Positions 46,104 through 55,359 of a stretch of DNA of 64,000 nucleotides are shown piece by piece (the first letter of the stretch is position 1; each line of letters begins with the position of its first letter). This stretch comes from Enterococcus sp. BWB1-3 (lineage in GTDB: Bacteria > Bacillota > Bacilli > Lactobacillales > Enterococcaceae), in contig NZ_JADOEP010000021.1 of the NCBI RefSeq assembly GCF_016745275.1, positions 1 to 64,000 of the forward strand, read 5' to 3'. The notes beneath the pieces were generated by a model that searched no databases, was not told where the DNA came from, and was given only the letters and a program-made list of their open reading frames with translations. The position numbers were made by a program, and so were the translations under genes.

Positions 46104-47359
46104 AAGAAGCGAAAGCTTATTTTGTAGATGAAGTCTTTCAATTGTTGGCTCAAAAGTTAGAGAAGAATTATTATCAACAAGGGACTTTTGGGAAAACTAT
46201 TGGCAAAAAAGAATTTTCAACAGTGGATATGTCTCCGCTGATTCGTTTTTTGGGAATTCCTGATCATGAATGGATAAAGAAGAAACGTCTGTCTATTAAA
46301 ACACTAGAGAACAGCCTGCTAAGCAGCCGCTTTCAGCTTTCAATAGTGGAGTTTGTTACATTGCTTTCTGGAAATGACCTGTTTACAAAAGAAGAGGAAC
46401 AGGCTCAAAAGGAGTCTGCCTATTTAGAATTCTTAAAAGCGGTCAATCAAATTTCGCCTGTATTTAAAGAATATCTTGATGAGAAGCAATTAAAAAGCTG
46501 GCATCAAATGGTTCCCAAAAATAATTTGACAGCTTTTAAAAATGTTAGCCTGGCATTGAATAATATTCCAGCAGTCTTTACACGGTTGCCGGTATTTGCT
46601 TATAAAATGACTGGTGATCCACATGCGTTTGATGAGACGCAGCAATCAGGACGCCTGTTGTTACAGATGCTGGGGAAAATGTATCCGGAGGCAAGTTGCT
46701 TAGCTGAAAAGAGAGAGCTGTCAAAAACGGAACAATTCAATGAATTGTTAACAAAGGTTTTCCTGTTGCGAGATGATATTATGAACTTTGTTGCCGTCAA
46801 CGGTTTAATAGGGAATGACAGGAAAGGTCAAAATATCATGTGGCTTGAGGCGGTTAAGAGGCACAGCTCGTGGAATGTTCCATTGAAGGAGCTATTGGAA
46901 ATGCAGCAAATTTTTCCTGCATTTGGCAATTATGTTGTAGTAATTGAAAATTCAGGGGTTTATTCTATTTTGCTTGACCGTTTTCCCGAGCTGCCAATGA
47001 TCTGTTCGAATGGTCAGTTCCGTTATTCCGTTTGGGTGCTGCTGCGTAAATTAATTGATAGTGGCGTCACTCTATATTATTCAGGGGATATGGATCCGGA
47101 TGGCTTGTTGATGGCAGACAAGCTTCTTCAGATATTTCCTTCTCAAGTTCAGCTGCTGGCTATGAAAGAATCACTGTTTCATAAAGCAGCAGTAAAACGG
47201 TCGTATGATCCTAAAATAGTGAAGAAACTGCGACAATTGAAATCCTCTGAATTAATTCAGCTTAAACCGTTCATTGAATCAGGAAAAATTGCCTATCAGG
47301 AAGGGTATATTCAGGAATTGATCGAAGAAATTAACCATTTATACAAGGGAAGCTTTTAA
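46088..47359 (+). CDS. jetD: Wadjet anti-plasmid system TOPRIM nuclease JetD
   Basis: The 423-aa protein matches DUF2399/TIGR02679. The TOPRIM acidic motif YYSGDMDPDGLLMADKLL is near residue 333, with the glutamate in VVIENSGVYSIL about 45 residues before it. JetD is the nuclease that cuts plasmid DNA once JetABC has stalled on it. The start is GTG 46088, five bases after GGAGGG, lying inside the end of jetC. It completes a four-gene Wadjet operon with all catalytic motifs intact. Confidence 0.88.
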   Translation: MEQRLKEAKAYFVDEVFQLLAQKLEKNYYQQGTFGKTIGKKEFSTVDMSPLIRFLGIPDHEWIKKKRLSIKTLENSLLSSRFQLSIVEFVTLLSGNDLFTKEEEQAQKESAYLEFLKAVNQISPVFKEYLDEKQLKSWHQMVPKNNLTAFKNVSLALNNIPAVFTRLPVFAYKMTGDPHAFDETQQSGRLLLQMLGKMYPEASCLAEKRELSKTEQFNELLTKVFLLRDDIMNFVAVNGLIGNDRKGQNIMWLEAVKRHSSWNVPLKELLEMQQIFPAFGNYVVVIENSGVYSILLDRFPELPMICSNGQFRYSVWVLLRKLIDSGVTLYYSGDMDPDGLLMADKLLQIFPSQVQLLAMKESLFHKAAVKRSYDPKIVKKLRQLKSSELIQLKPFIESGKIAYQEGYIQELIEEINHLYKGSF

Positions 47360-47535
47360 GCACTTGTTTTGAAAAGAAATATAAAAAATATTATTAGGAT
47401 AGAACCTGTCTGAAACCACTAGTGGTGAATAGTTTCTCTGCTTTTATACAACTTGTTTTGTTTAAAGAAATGATGAACAGATTCACTGACAGAGTTCTCA
47501 GACCTATCTTAGTATGTTGAAAGGAAGCTGCTTAT

Positions 47536-48345
47536 ATGAAAATTGGATTTATTGGAACAGGAAACATGGCAGGTGCAATCGTACAGGGAATTGTTGCCCA
47601 AAATTTTGTAAAAGGAGAAGAGGTTTATCTCTTTGATATTCTGACAGACAAGGTTCAGGAGCTTGGCTGTCAGATTTCTGGAAATATCTGCTCTTCAGCA
47701 GCGGATGTTATCAAGCAGGCAGACGCAATTGTTCTTTCTGTAAAGCCGAATATTATTCAAAAGGTCATGGAAGAGACAAAGACAATTTTGCTGGATAAAA
47801 AACCGTTGCTGATTTCAATTGCTGCTGGAACAACTTTAGATAAATTAGCCGGACTTGCTGGAACAAATGATCTGCCGATTGTTCGTGTGATGCCCAATGT
47901 CAATGCGATGATCGGAATGGGTGCAGCTGCTGTAACCGGTAATGAGACCGCATCCAAAGAGCAGGTTCAGTATGTTGTGGATTTGTTTAATGCAGTCGGA
48001 AAAGCTTGGGAAGTAGACGAAAAAGATTTCTCTGCCTACACTGCGTTGGCAGGAAGCTCTCCGGCCTATGCGTATCTGTTTATTGACAGCTTGGCTCGTG
48101 CTGGTGTTAAGCATGGATTGACAAAGGATAAAGCATTGGAATATGCAGCACAGGCTGTATTGGGCAGTGCGCAGATGATTATGGAGTCAAAAGAAAATCC
48201 ATGGACCCTGATTGATAGAGTTTGTTCTCCTGGCGGTACGACGGTTGCCGGATTGCTGGCTTTGGAAGAAGAAGCATTCATCTCAACCATTGTGAAGGGA
48301 ATTGATGCAACCGTAGCCAGAGATGAAGAAATGAAAAAAATGTGA
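47536..48345 (+). CDS. proC: pyrroline-5-carboxylate reductase
   Basis: The 269-aa enzyme has the N-terminal dinucleotide fold GFIGTGNMAGAIVQG, VLSVKPNI, VRVMPNVNAMIGMGAAAVTG, and the C-terminal ALAGSSPAYAYLFIDSLARAGVKHGL and SPGGTTVAGLLALEE. It reduces pyrroline-5-carboxylate to proline with NAD(P)H. The ribosome site is GAAAGGAAG. No proA or proB is adjacent. Confidence 0.95.
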   Translation: MKIGFIGTGNMAGAIVQGIVAQNFVKGEEVYLFDILTDKVQELGCQISGNICSSAADVIKQADAIVLSVKPNIIQKVMEETKTILLDKKPLLISIAAGTTLDKLAGLAGTNDLPIVRVMPNVNAMIGMGAAAVTGNETASKEQVQYVVDLFNAVGKAWEVDEKDFSAYTALAGSSPAYAYLFIDSLARAGVKHGLTKDKALEYAAQAVLGSAQMIMESKENPWTLIDRVCSPGGTTVAGLLALEEEAFISTIVKGIDATVARDEEMKKM

Positions 48346-48611
48346 ATTTCAACAAAACATGATGGGCGAATCTGAAAACAACGGAGGAAATAGGTTCGCT
48401 CCCACGTATCACCGAATACTCAGCCCATGTTAGGGGGACATACAAGACGTGCCAACGCTTTTCTAAATAGACGCGTTTGTAGGAAGAATCGAATAAGGTG
48501 AGGCTTGTAGATACAAGGATTTTCTGTAGTAAACATCCATTTAGTGGGATGTATGATTCGTTCCTCATAAGTAAAAAAGGAAAAGTTTCAGATGTATGCT
48601 TAGACACTACT

Positions 48612-48930
48612 TCATATTCAGAGAAAAGTTTTTGAATTTTTTTTCCCGTATCAGCCAAATCAACAACCTGCAGCATTTCGTCAATCATTGAATAATCATG
48701 AATCCCTTTCTGGATACAGATGATTTTCATGTTTTCGTAAGCAGACAGCTTTGCGTAGGCAGCGGGTTCTTCAATTACAGCAACAATAGACTGTAGCGCC
48801 TGAGAGTAGCCAGTTTTTTTTACTTTTTCCCATTAAGATGATTTTGCCGCCGGATTCTCTGGAAAGACCAGTAATTCGTTTCATAAGCATTGTTTTTCCT
48901 GAATCGTTACATTCAATTTAATCTATAATT
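48612..48930 (-). pseudogene. ABC transporter ATP-binding protein relic
   Basis: On the minus strand broken frames read SGKTMLMKRITGLSRESGGKIILMGKS, then SIVAVIEEPAAYAKLSAYENMKIICI, then MIDEMLQVVDLADTGKKIQKLFS. These are the Walker A-to-signature region of an antibiotic-type ABC ATPase (usual FSLGMKQR lost). The Walker A lysine remains, but at least one frameshift splits the gene and everything past the signature is missing. Confidence 0.7.
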
Positions 48931-49366
48931 ATCTCCTTTTTTGATTGTTGATGAGACAGTCCTCAATGCATGCTCTTTTCCTAAGCGTTTCGATTCATTT
49001 TTTAATGAGTAAGATAGGCTCATTTATAGTTATTCGCTCTTTCTTGTACTGTATTTTATGAATGTCTACTCTTTTTTTGGAATTGCTCCGTTTCTTTCAA
49101 TATCTTTCCTGTAACAGTTGTTCTTAGCCAATTCTTAAATCATCAATAAAATGGGTTCACAGAACATAGGAAGAAAAAATTCAATGTTCATTTTTCGGAA
49201 GCGTCCCCAAATAGGAAGAGGTATACTAACTAAGTGTAATAAATGATTCAGTATTAATTCAGCATCAATCACAAAAGTCAGCTATTCTATTTTTCGGCAA
49301 CAGTACAATATAAAAGGAAAAAGCAAAGGCAGAGAAGCTGAATGGAAAAAGGAAGAGGGAATTTAG
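48931..49366. other. intergenic interval before ada
   Basis: No gene seen. It is A+T-rich with an AATGAG/CTCATT hairpin near 49002-49023. Confidence 0.3.
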
Positions 49367-50422
49367 ATGATTACCGAAGAAGCAGTAAGAAAAGAATTTT
49401 ATCAGGCGCTGCTTGAACGAAAAACAGAATATGATGGGATTTTTTTCGCGGGAATTAAAACGACAGGTGTTTTCTGTCATGCCACTTGTCCAGCACGCAA
49501 ACCTAAATATGACAACTGTCAGTTTTATGAAACAGCAGAAGAAGCACTTTTGTCAGGCTTCAGACCTTGTAAACGGTGCCGACCATTATCATTTCCTCGT
49601 GAGATCCCTGAAACGGTTCAGAAAATGGTGGATTTGGTAGAAGCCCAGCCGGAAAAGCGTTGGAAGGACAGTGATTTTTCAGCACTTGGGATTCACGCTG
49701 CGACAGCCAGAAGACAATTTAAAAAGGTGTATGGAATGACATTTGTACAATATGCCAGAGCAAGAAGGATGGGGATCGCAATGAAAACAATCAAGAATGG
49801 CGAAAAAATTATAGATACACAACTGGATATGGGCTATGAGTCCACCAGCGGATTTCATGATGCATTTACAAAAATTATGGGAAGAAAACCTGTTCTTTCG
49901 AAGGCAATGAAAGTATTGTATGCAGATTGGGTGGATACTGTTTTAGGTCCGATGATGAGTATAGCGGATGATGAATTTCTTTACTTATTGGAGTTTGTCG
50001 ATCGCCGCGGCTTGGAACGGGAAATTGAACGGTTGAGAAACCGGCTCAGTGCCCAGATCATTCCAGGAAAAACAGCGGTCTCAGAGCAAATTAAAAGAGA
50101 GCTGGATTTGTACTTTAAAGGAGTGCTGACAACATTTAAAACACCCATCACTTTAATGGGATCAGATTTTCAAAAAGATGTCTGGCATCAGTTGCAGTTG
50201 ATTGAACCAGGGCAAACCTCGACATATAAGGAGCTGGCAGAAAAAATAGATAACCCTAAAGCTATTCGAGCAGTGGGGACTGCGAATGGAGCGAATCAGC
50301 TGGCAATTATCATTCCCTGCCATCGGGTGATTCAAACCGGAGGGGGGCTTGGCGGATATGCTGGTGGGCTGGAAAGAAAACGCTGGCTGTTGAATCATGA
50401 AAGGAAGAACAGAATGAAGTAA
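49367..50422 (+). CDS. ada: bifunctional Ada-type transcriptional activator / O6-alkylguanine-DNA alkyltransferase
   Basis: The 351-aa protein has the Ada N-terminal zinc domain (Cys37, Cys41, Cys68, Cys71, in CHATCPARKP and FRPCKRCRP), an AraC-type HTH (ATARRQFKKVYGMTFVQYARARR), and a C-terminal alkyltransferase domain with the acceptor Cys318 in PCHRVI. The zinc domain takes methyl groups from DNA phosphotriesters and turns the protein into an activator; the C-terminal cysteine repairs O6-alkylguanine. It is full length with all key cysteines. The start follows GGAAGAGGG. Confidence 0.94.
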   Translation: MITEEAVRKEFYQALLERKTEYDGIFFAGIKTTGVFCHATCPARKPKYDNCQFYETAEEALLSGFRPCKRCRPLSFPREIPETVQKMVDLVEAQPEKRWKDSDFSALGIHAATARRQFKKVYGMTFVQYARARRMGIAMKTIKNGEKIIDTQLDMGYESTSGFHDAFTKIMGRKPVLSKAMKVLYADWVDTVLGPMMSIADDEFLYLLEFVDRRGLEREIERLRNRLSAQIIPGKTAVSEQIKRELDLYFKGVLTTFKTPITLMGSDFQKDVWHQLQLIEPGQTSTYKELAEKIDNPKAIRAVGTANGANQLAIIIPCHRVIQTGGGLGGYAGGLERKRWLLNHERKNRMK

Positions 50423-50444
50423 ATTTATGTAGGGATAAGCGGAT

Positions 50445-50487
50445 AAATGAATCTTTCAGAAAACTTTGGAAGGTTCGTTTTATTTTT
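50445..50487 (+). terminator. Rho-independent terminator of ada
   Basis: A 13-bp stem with three G-U pairs joins 50445-50457 (AAATGAATCTTTC) and 50468-50480 (GGAAGGTTCGTTT), followed by TATTTTT. Confidence 0.7.
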
Positions 50488-50731
50488 CTGTTCGTCATAT
50501 AAAAAATAGCTTAGAAGTTTTTCAAGTTTTCAAGATAATAAGCAATTGTAAGCAGCTTTGTTTATTTCAACGTTTTAATATGTCAAGATACGATGCGTAA
50601 AAGTAAATTTTATACTCTGGCATACAGCTTTTCTTACAGTTGAATTGTTATTTAAATTTTGAGCTTTTTGTTTGGATTCATTCGTATTACATGATATAAT
50701 TTTTTCGATTAAAGAAAGGGAGAATAGAAAT

Positions 50732-51313
50732 ATGTTATCAAAAAAATTAGCATTAGTAGGTTTAGCAGGAGTAGCAACTTTGGTATTGGGAGCATGTGGA
50801 GCAGATAATGATACTTCAAGCGACTCAACATCAACTTCAGAAACAACAGAAGTAAGCTCAACAAGCAGCAGTGCAGATGTGGTTTCAACTGCTTCAATCA
50901 GTGATGATCCTGCAGTATTGGAAGCAGCATTGTCAGCAGACGGCAACTGGCTTATCGCAGCAACAAGTGATGTAACCTTTGAGTCTGATGTAACAGTTGC
51001 CGGAGAATTCCATGATAAAGGGGAAGAAAGCGGCGACATCTACAGAAAACTGGCATTGTATTCTCAAGATGCAGATCGTAATGTGACTGCAGAATACACA
51101 ATTACAGTTCCAACATTGACTGTAGAATCTGAAAACTTCAATATCGTTCACGGTACAGTGAAAGGTGATATCGTTGTTAAAGCAAATGGCTTTGTTTTAG
51201 ACGGAGCAACAGTTGAAGGTAACGTTGTGTTTGAAACACAAGAATATCAAGATTCAGCAGACGTAACTAAAAATGATTCATCTGTAACAGGAACAGTGAC
51301 AGTCAGCGAATAA
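50732..51313 (+). CDS. secreted lipoprotein with beta-rich C-terminal domain
   Basis: The 193-aa protein starts MLSKKLALVGLAGVATLVLGAC, a lipoprotein signal with Cys22 (LGAC lipobox). A Ser/Thr/Glu linker (about residues 24-50) is followed by a domain of short alternating strands (ESENFNIVHGTVKGDIVVKA, then NGFVLDGATVEGNVVFE), which suggests a beta-solenoid or bactofilin-like stack. The ATG at 50732 with GAAAGGGAG upstream is preferred over a longer frame. Anchored outside the membrane; function unknown. Confidence 0.82.
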   Translation: MLSKKLALVGLAGVATLVLGACGADNDTSSDSTSTSETTEVSSTSSSADVVSTASISDDPAVLEAALSADGNWLIAATSDVTFESDVTVAGEFHDKGEESGDIYRKLALYSQDADRNVTAEYTITVPTLTVESENFNIVHGTVKGDIVVKANGFVLDGATVEGNVVFETQEYQDSADVTKNDSSVTGTVTVSE

Positions 51314-51346
51314 TTTTATTTGAGAGATTGTTAATAGCAGTAATTT

Positions 51347-51391
51347 AAAAAAGATGGGAGATAACTCTAAGAGTCTTCTCTTATCTTTTTT
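51347..51391. terminator. bidirectional terminator after the lipoprotein gene
   Basis: AAAAAAGATGGGAGA pairs with TTCTCTTATCTTTTTT across a short loop, giving T-runs on both strands. Confidence 0.75.
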
Positions 51392-51500
51392 GTGTTTAAG
51401 CGGAGAGTGTAAAAAAATCGTGTAAGTAACCCCTATCCTGGGAATGAGGTTGCTTTACGATTTTTCTTTTCCTGCAATAAAGGAGAAAGGGGATGAATCC

Positions 51501-51792
51501 ATGGCGAAAAAGAAACAGAATCATGTCCCCGTAAAGCTGGCTGAATCCATTCTGAATGTTTACAAATCTTACCAACCTGAATCCGTTGAGGATATGCAGG
51601 AAACACTAAAAGACACGTTTTGTCCGTTGTTTGAAAAGATACTGCTGGGAGAGCTAACGAAGTACTTAGGCTATGACACTCATTTAAAATAAGACAAAGA
51701 ACACGGAAATCAACGCAATGGTTATGAAAATAAGGTGCTTAAAACTAGTTTTGGTGAAATGTCTGGAATGGCAACCCTTTTCTTTTGCTAAA
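51501..51792 (+). pseudogene. IS256-family transposase fragment
   Basis: The frame starts MAKKKQNHVPVKLAESILNV, runs through ESVEDMQETLKDTFCPLFEK and LGYDTHLK, then meets TAA. Reading on in the same frame gives NQRNGYENKVLKTSFGEM, which continues the IS256 N-terminal pattern, before divergence. The DDE catalytic region is absent. It is a decayed, truncated IS; its 3' end meets a terminator hairpin. Confidence 0.8.
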
Positions 51793-51839
51793 AAACACCA
51801 GTGAAATGAACCTTTTTCAGGTATTTCATTGGTGTTTTT
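51790..51839. terminator. bidirectional terminator, pgmB side
   Basis: AAAAACACCAGTGAAAT (51790-51806) pairs with ATTTCATTGGTGTTTTT (ending 51839) with one mismatch. It can terminate pgmB transcription from the minus strand. Confidence 0.75.
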
Positions 51840-51905
51840 CTATGGACCTATGTCATAGTTCTGTTTTCTATAAAAAATTAACTCTGAAACAGATGATTTA
51901 GACAG

Positions 51906-52571
51906 TTATCTATTTTCTATACAAACCTGTTTCAAATAATCAAACGTTAATTCTTTTGTAGAGGCAACCAAGGGGATGTCTGTGCCTAAATCTTCTGTTT
52001 TTCCAACGCCCACCGGCAAAGCGCCGCTTGCTTTGATTGATGCAATACCGGCCTGTGCATCTTCAATACCAATGCAGTCTTTTGCTTCCAGACCAAGCTG
52101 CTGTGCAGCAGCCAGATAAATATCCGGAGCGGGCTTCCCGGCTGCAACGGATGCAGGATCAACAATTGCATCAAAATAGCCTGAAAGCTTCATTTTATCC
52201 AAAAGCGTTGGGCCATTTTTACTGGCAGAAGCCAAAGCAATTTTGATTCCTGCTTTTTTCAGTTCTTTCAGCAAGTCCAATATTCCGGGATAGACATCAG
52301 CGGGGGATACCTGTTGAATCATCGTTACATAGTTGTCATTTTTTTCTTTGGCCAAGGACGCAAATTCTTCTGCCGTATAGCGGTCAGACTGATCTCCATG
52401 TGCTAGAATCAGCGCAAGTGAATCTTCTCGGCTAACTCCCTTAAGCTTTTCGTTAAATTTTCTGTCAATGGTAATTCCCAACTGATCAGCCAGTTTTTTC
52501 CAGGCACGATAGTGGTATTCGGCTGTATCTGTTATGACGCCGTCTAAATCAAATAGTACGCCTTGAAACAT
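51906..52571 (-). CDS. pgmB: beta-phosphoglucomutase
   Basis: The 221-aa HAD enzyme has the nucleophile motif [15 protein letters not shown] (Asp8 and Asp10), [18 protein letters not shown] and [16 protein letters not shown]. It converts beta-glucose 1-phosphate to glucose 6-phosphate after phosphorolysis of maltose. It is divergent from malT, as in other enterococci, with GAGGAGG as ribosome site. The maltose phosphorylase gene that usually lies beside it is absent. Confidence 0.93.
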   Translation of the reverse strand: MFQGVLFDLDGVITDTAEYHYRAWKKLADQLGITIDRKFNEKLKGVSREDSLALILAHGDQSDRYTAEEFASLAKEKNDNYVTMIQQVSPADVYPGILDLLKELKKAGIKIALASASKNGPTLLDKMKLSGYFDAIVDPASVAAGKPAPDIYLAAAQQLGLEAKDCIGIEDAQAGIASIKASGALPVGVGKTEDLGTDIPLVASTKELTFDYLKQVCIENR

Positions 52572-52795
52572 AAGATGATTCCTCCTCTATAATGTGTTTG
52601 TTCTATTTCTGTCACTGATGCATTCTGCTGATTACTGGATTTACTCATGGAAACCTGCTTTGCTCATCGTGAGAAATTGCTGCACAGAGCAGTGGCAAGA
52701 TAGAATCCAACTCCTCTTTAACAGTTTAAGCTGAAAAAAGCATACCTCCTTTTTTGTTAAATTTCCATTATTTCAGTCTCTACTTTAATAATAAG

Positions 52796-52813
52796 TGCAA
52801 ACGATTTCGTTGT
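52796..52813. promoter_or_regulatory. candidate MalR/LacI-type operator (pgmB side)
   Basis: TGCAAACGATTTCGTTGT resembles the CGCAAACG-type LacI operator and the two similar sites at 52925 and 56402. It lies between pgmB and malT. Confidence 0.5.
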
Positions 52814-52888
52814 CAATTTTAAAAAATAGCCTTCTAATCTTTGATTTCAGTTGTTTTAATGGTTTTTAAAAGAAAAATCGTGTTGTTG

Positions 52889-52938
52889 TTTACTTTTTAT
52901 AAAGCAAGATATATAATTAATAACGAAAACGGTTGCGC
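52889..52938 (+). promoter_or_regulatory. malT promoter with overlapping MalR-like operator
   Basis: TTTACT (52889-52894), a 17-bp spacer and TATAAT (52912-52917) form a good promoter. GAAAACGGTTGCGC at 52925-52938, just after the -10, resembles a LacI/MalR operator. Binding there would block transcription of malT and mapP. Confidence 0.6.
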
Positions 52939-53015
52939 TAATATCGAATAATTACTGTTCATTTTTAATGTCTTAAGCAATTATCGTGTGTTTATTAAAG
53001 AAGAGGTGGGAGAAT

Positions 53016-55199
53016 GTGAAAAAATATTTTAATTTTGAATTTCTGCAAAAATTTGGAAAGGCTTTAATGGTCGTTGTAGCAGTGATGCCGGCTGCCGGAC
53101 TCATGATCAGTCTGGGAAAATCACTTCCGTTAATTAATCCTGATCTTGGAGCACTGGTCACTACAGGCGGTGTTATCGAAAACATCGGTTGGGCAATTAT
53201 CGGCAATTTACATATACTTTTTGCATTAGCCATTGGCGGGAGCTGGGCGAAAGAAAAAGCAGGCGGTGCTTTTGCTGCTGGAATTTCATTTATTTTGATT
53301 AATCGAATAACAGGTTCTATTTTTGGGGTTACTTCAGATATGCTGAATAATGAAGACGCTTTTACTCACACGTTATTTGGAACAAAAATTATGGTGAAAG
53401 GATTCTTTACCAGCGTACTGGAAGCGCCTGCATTGAATATGGGGGTTTTTGTTGGAATTATTGCCGGCTTTGTCGGAGCAGCAGCCTATAATAAATACTA
53501 CAGTTACCGCAAGCTGCCGGATGCTCTGTCCTTTTTTAATGGTAAACGTTTTGTGCCATTTGTGGTAATTATCTGGTCTGTACTGGTATCACTGCTCTTA
53601 GCAGTAATCTGGCCGACTATTCAGGCAGGGATTAATAATTTTGGCTTGTGGATAGCTCAATCACAGGAAACAGCTCCTGTCCTTGCACCGTTTTTATATG
53701 GAACGCTGGAACGTTTGCTGCTGCCATTTGGGCTCCATCATATGCTGACGATCCCTATTAATTATACGCAGTTGGGCGGCACTTATGAAATCCTCTCGGG
53801 AGCGCAGGCGGGAACTCAGGTATTCGGCCAAGATCCGTTGTGGCTGGCATGGGCAACTGATTTAGTTAACTTGAAAGATGCTGGTGATGCCGGTCAGTAT
53901 GCTTATGTTTTGGAAAATTGGACACCGGCCCGTTTTAAAGTCGGGCAAATGATCGGTTCATCTGGAATTTTGATGGGGATGACATTGGCAATGTATCGAA
54001 ATGTTGATGCAGAAAAACGCCACAAATACAAATCTATGTTTGTTTCCGCTGCTTTAGCTGTTTTCCTGACCGGTGTAACTGAACCGCTGGAGTTCATGTT
54101 TATGTTTGCGGCAGTTCCGTTGTATGTTGTGTATTCTGTGATTCAGGGTGCGGCTTTTGCCATGGCGGATATTGTCTCTCTCCGAGTACATTCATTTGGC
54201 AATATTGAGTTACTGACACGGACGCCGATTACAATTAAAGCTGGACTGGGAATGGATTTGGTTAATTTTGTAGTTGTCACAGTGCTGTTTGGTGTGATTA
54301 CTTATTTTGCAGCGAATTTTATGATTAAAAAATTCAACTTTGCGACACCGGGCAGAAGCGGCAACTATGAAAATGAAGGTACTGAAAGCTCAAATATTGA
54401 CGGGACAGTAATGAACGCCGATCAGCAAATCATCAATATAGTAAATCTGTTGGGTGGACGTGAAAATATTGCGGATGTTGATGCGTGTATGACAAGATTG
54501 AGAGTTTCCGTGAAAGATCAAGAGAAAGTCGGAGATGAGCAGTATTGGAAAAAAGCCGGTGCAATGGGCTTGATTTTGAAAGATAATGGTGTACAGGCAG
54601 TTTATGGACCTAAAGCGGATGTGCTGAAGTCGGATATTCAAGATTTATTAGAATCAGGTGTCAAGATTCCTGAGACTGATTTTGAACAGGAGTTTATTAA
54701 GGCAGCAACAAGTGTATTTAGCCATACCGAAGAAGCTTCAGGGCTTATAAAAGAATTGAGAGCTGTTGCAGACGGTGAAGTGATTTCAATCGAAGAAGTA
54801 CCTGATGAAGTATTTTCACAAAAGATGCTGGGCAACGGCTTTGCGGTCGAACCTGTATCAGGAACCGTCTATTCACCAATAGATGGAGAAGTAGTCAGTG
54901 TTTTTCCGACAAAACATGCGATCGGACTGAAAACAGAAGAAGGCTTGGAAGTACTGATTCACATGGGTTTGGATACCGTTGAAATGAAAGAACCAGCTTT
55001 TGAAATCTTTGTTCAGGTTGGACAGAAGCTGGCAGCAGGAGAAAAAATAGCGCACGCCGACTTGGCAAAAATCAAGGCTGAAGGGAAAGGAATTACGATA
55101 ATTGTCGTCTTTACCAACAGTGAAAAAGTTCAAAAATTTACACTGGATAAAAAGGGGAGGCAATCAGGAAAAACAGTGATTGGCTCCGTAACAGTATGA
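53016..55199 (+). CDS. malT: PTS maltose-type EIICBA transporter
   Basis: The 727-aa glucose-superfamily permease has EIIC first (FLQKFGKALMVVVAVMPAAGLMISLG, about ten helices to residue 445), then EIIB with Cys491 (DACMTRLRVSVKD), then EIIA with His649 (VLIHMGLDTVEM). It imports maltose as maltose 6'-phosphate. The start is GTG 53016 after AGGTGGGAG; an upstream ATG at 52986 has no ribosome site. The maltose assignment comes from the neighbouring pgmB, mapP-like and LacI genes, as in Enterococcus faecalis. It is full length, with both phosphorylation residues present. Confidence 0.88.
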   Translation: MKKYFNFEFLQKFGKALMVVVAVMPAAGLMISLGKSLPLINPDLGALVTTGGVIENIGWAIIGNLHILFALAIGGSWAKEKAGGAFAAGISFILINRITGSIFGVTSDMLNNEDAFTHTLFGTKIMVKGFFTSVLEAPALNMGVFVGIIAGFVGAAAYNKYYSYRKLPDALSFFNGKRFVPFVVIIWSVLVSLLLAVIWPTIQAGINNFGLWIAQSQETAPVLAPFLYGTLERLLLPFGLHHMLTIPINYTQLGGTYEILSGAQAGTQVFGQDPLWLAWATDLVNLKDAGDAGQYAYVLENWTPARFKVGQMIGSSGILMGMTLAMYRNVDAEKRHKYKSMFVSAALAVFLTGVTEPLEFMFMFAAVPLYVVYSVIQGAAFAMADIVSLRVHSFGNIELLTRTPITIKAGLGMDLVNFVVVTVLFGVITYFAANFMIKKFNFATPGRSGNYENEGTESSNIDGTVMNADQQIINIVNLLGGRENIADVDACMTRLRVSVKDQEKVGDEQYWKKAGAMGLILKDNGVQAVYGPKADVLKSDIQDLLESGVKIPETDFEQEFIKAATSVFSHTEEASGLIKELRAVADGEVISIEEVPDEVFSQKMLGNGFAVEPVSGTVYSPIDGEVVSVFPTKHAIGLKTEEGLEVLIHMGLDTVEMKEPAFEIFVQVGQKLAAGEKIAHADLAKIKAEGKGITIIVVFTNSEKVQKFTLDKKGRQSGKTVIGSVTV

Positions 55200-55359
55200 A
55201 TTAGATATAAAATTTAATAGGAACCTGAAAATTAAGAATTATTGATTTTTTGTTATGCATGCTGTGTTTTATTGTAAAACAGTAGAGGCGGCATACTGTG
55301 ATATTTTTAATAATTCAATGAAAGTCGCAGCAGCTTGGAAAAAAGAAAGGACTGAATTG

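Noticed and set aside
48278-48730. 150-aa minus-strand protein overlapping the proC 3' end
   Set aside because: Only its first 40 residues are protein-like (the ABC ATPase relic). The rest runs antisense through repeat-like DNA and proC.
52572-53015. Hidden small gene between pgmB and malT
   Set aside because: Short frames occur on the minus strand, but none has both a ribosome site and a convincing length. The interval is explained by divergent promoters and operators.
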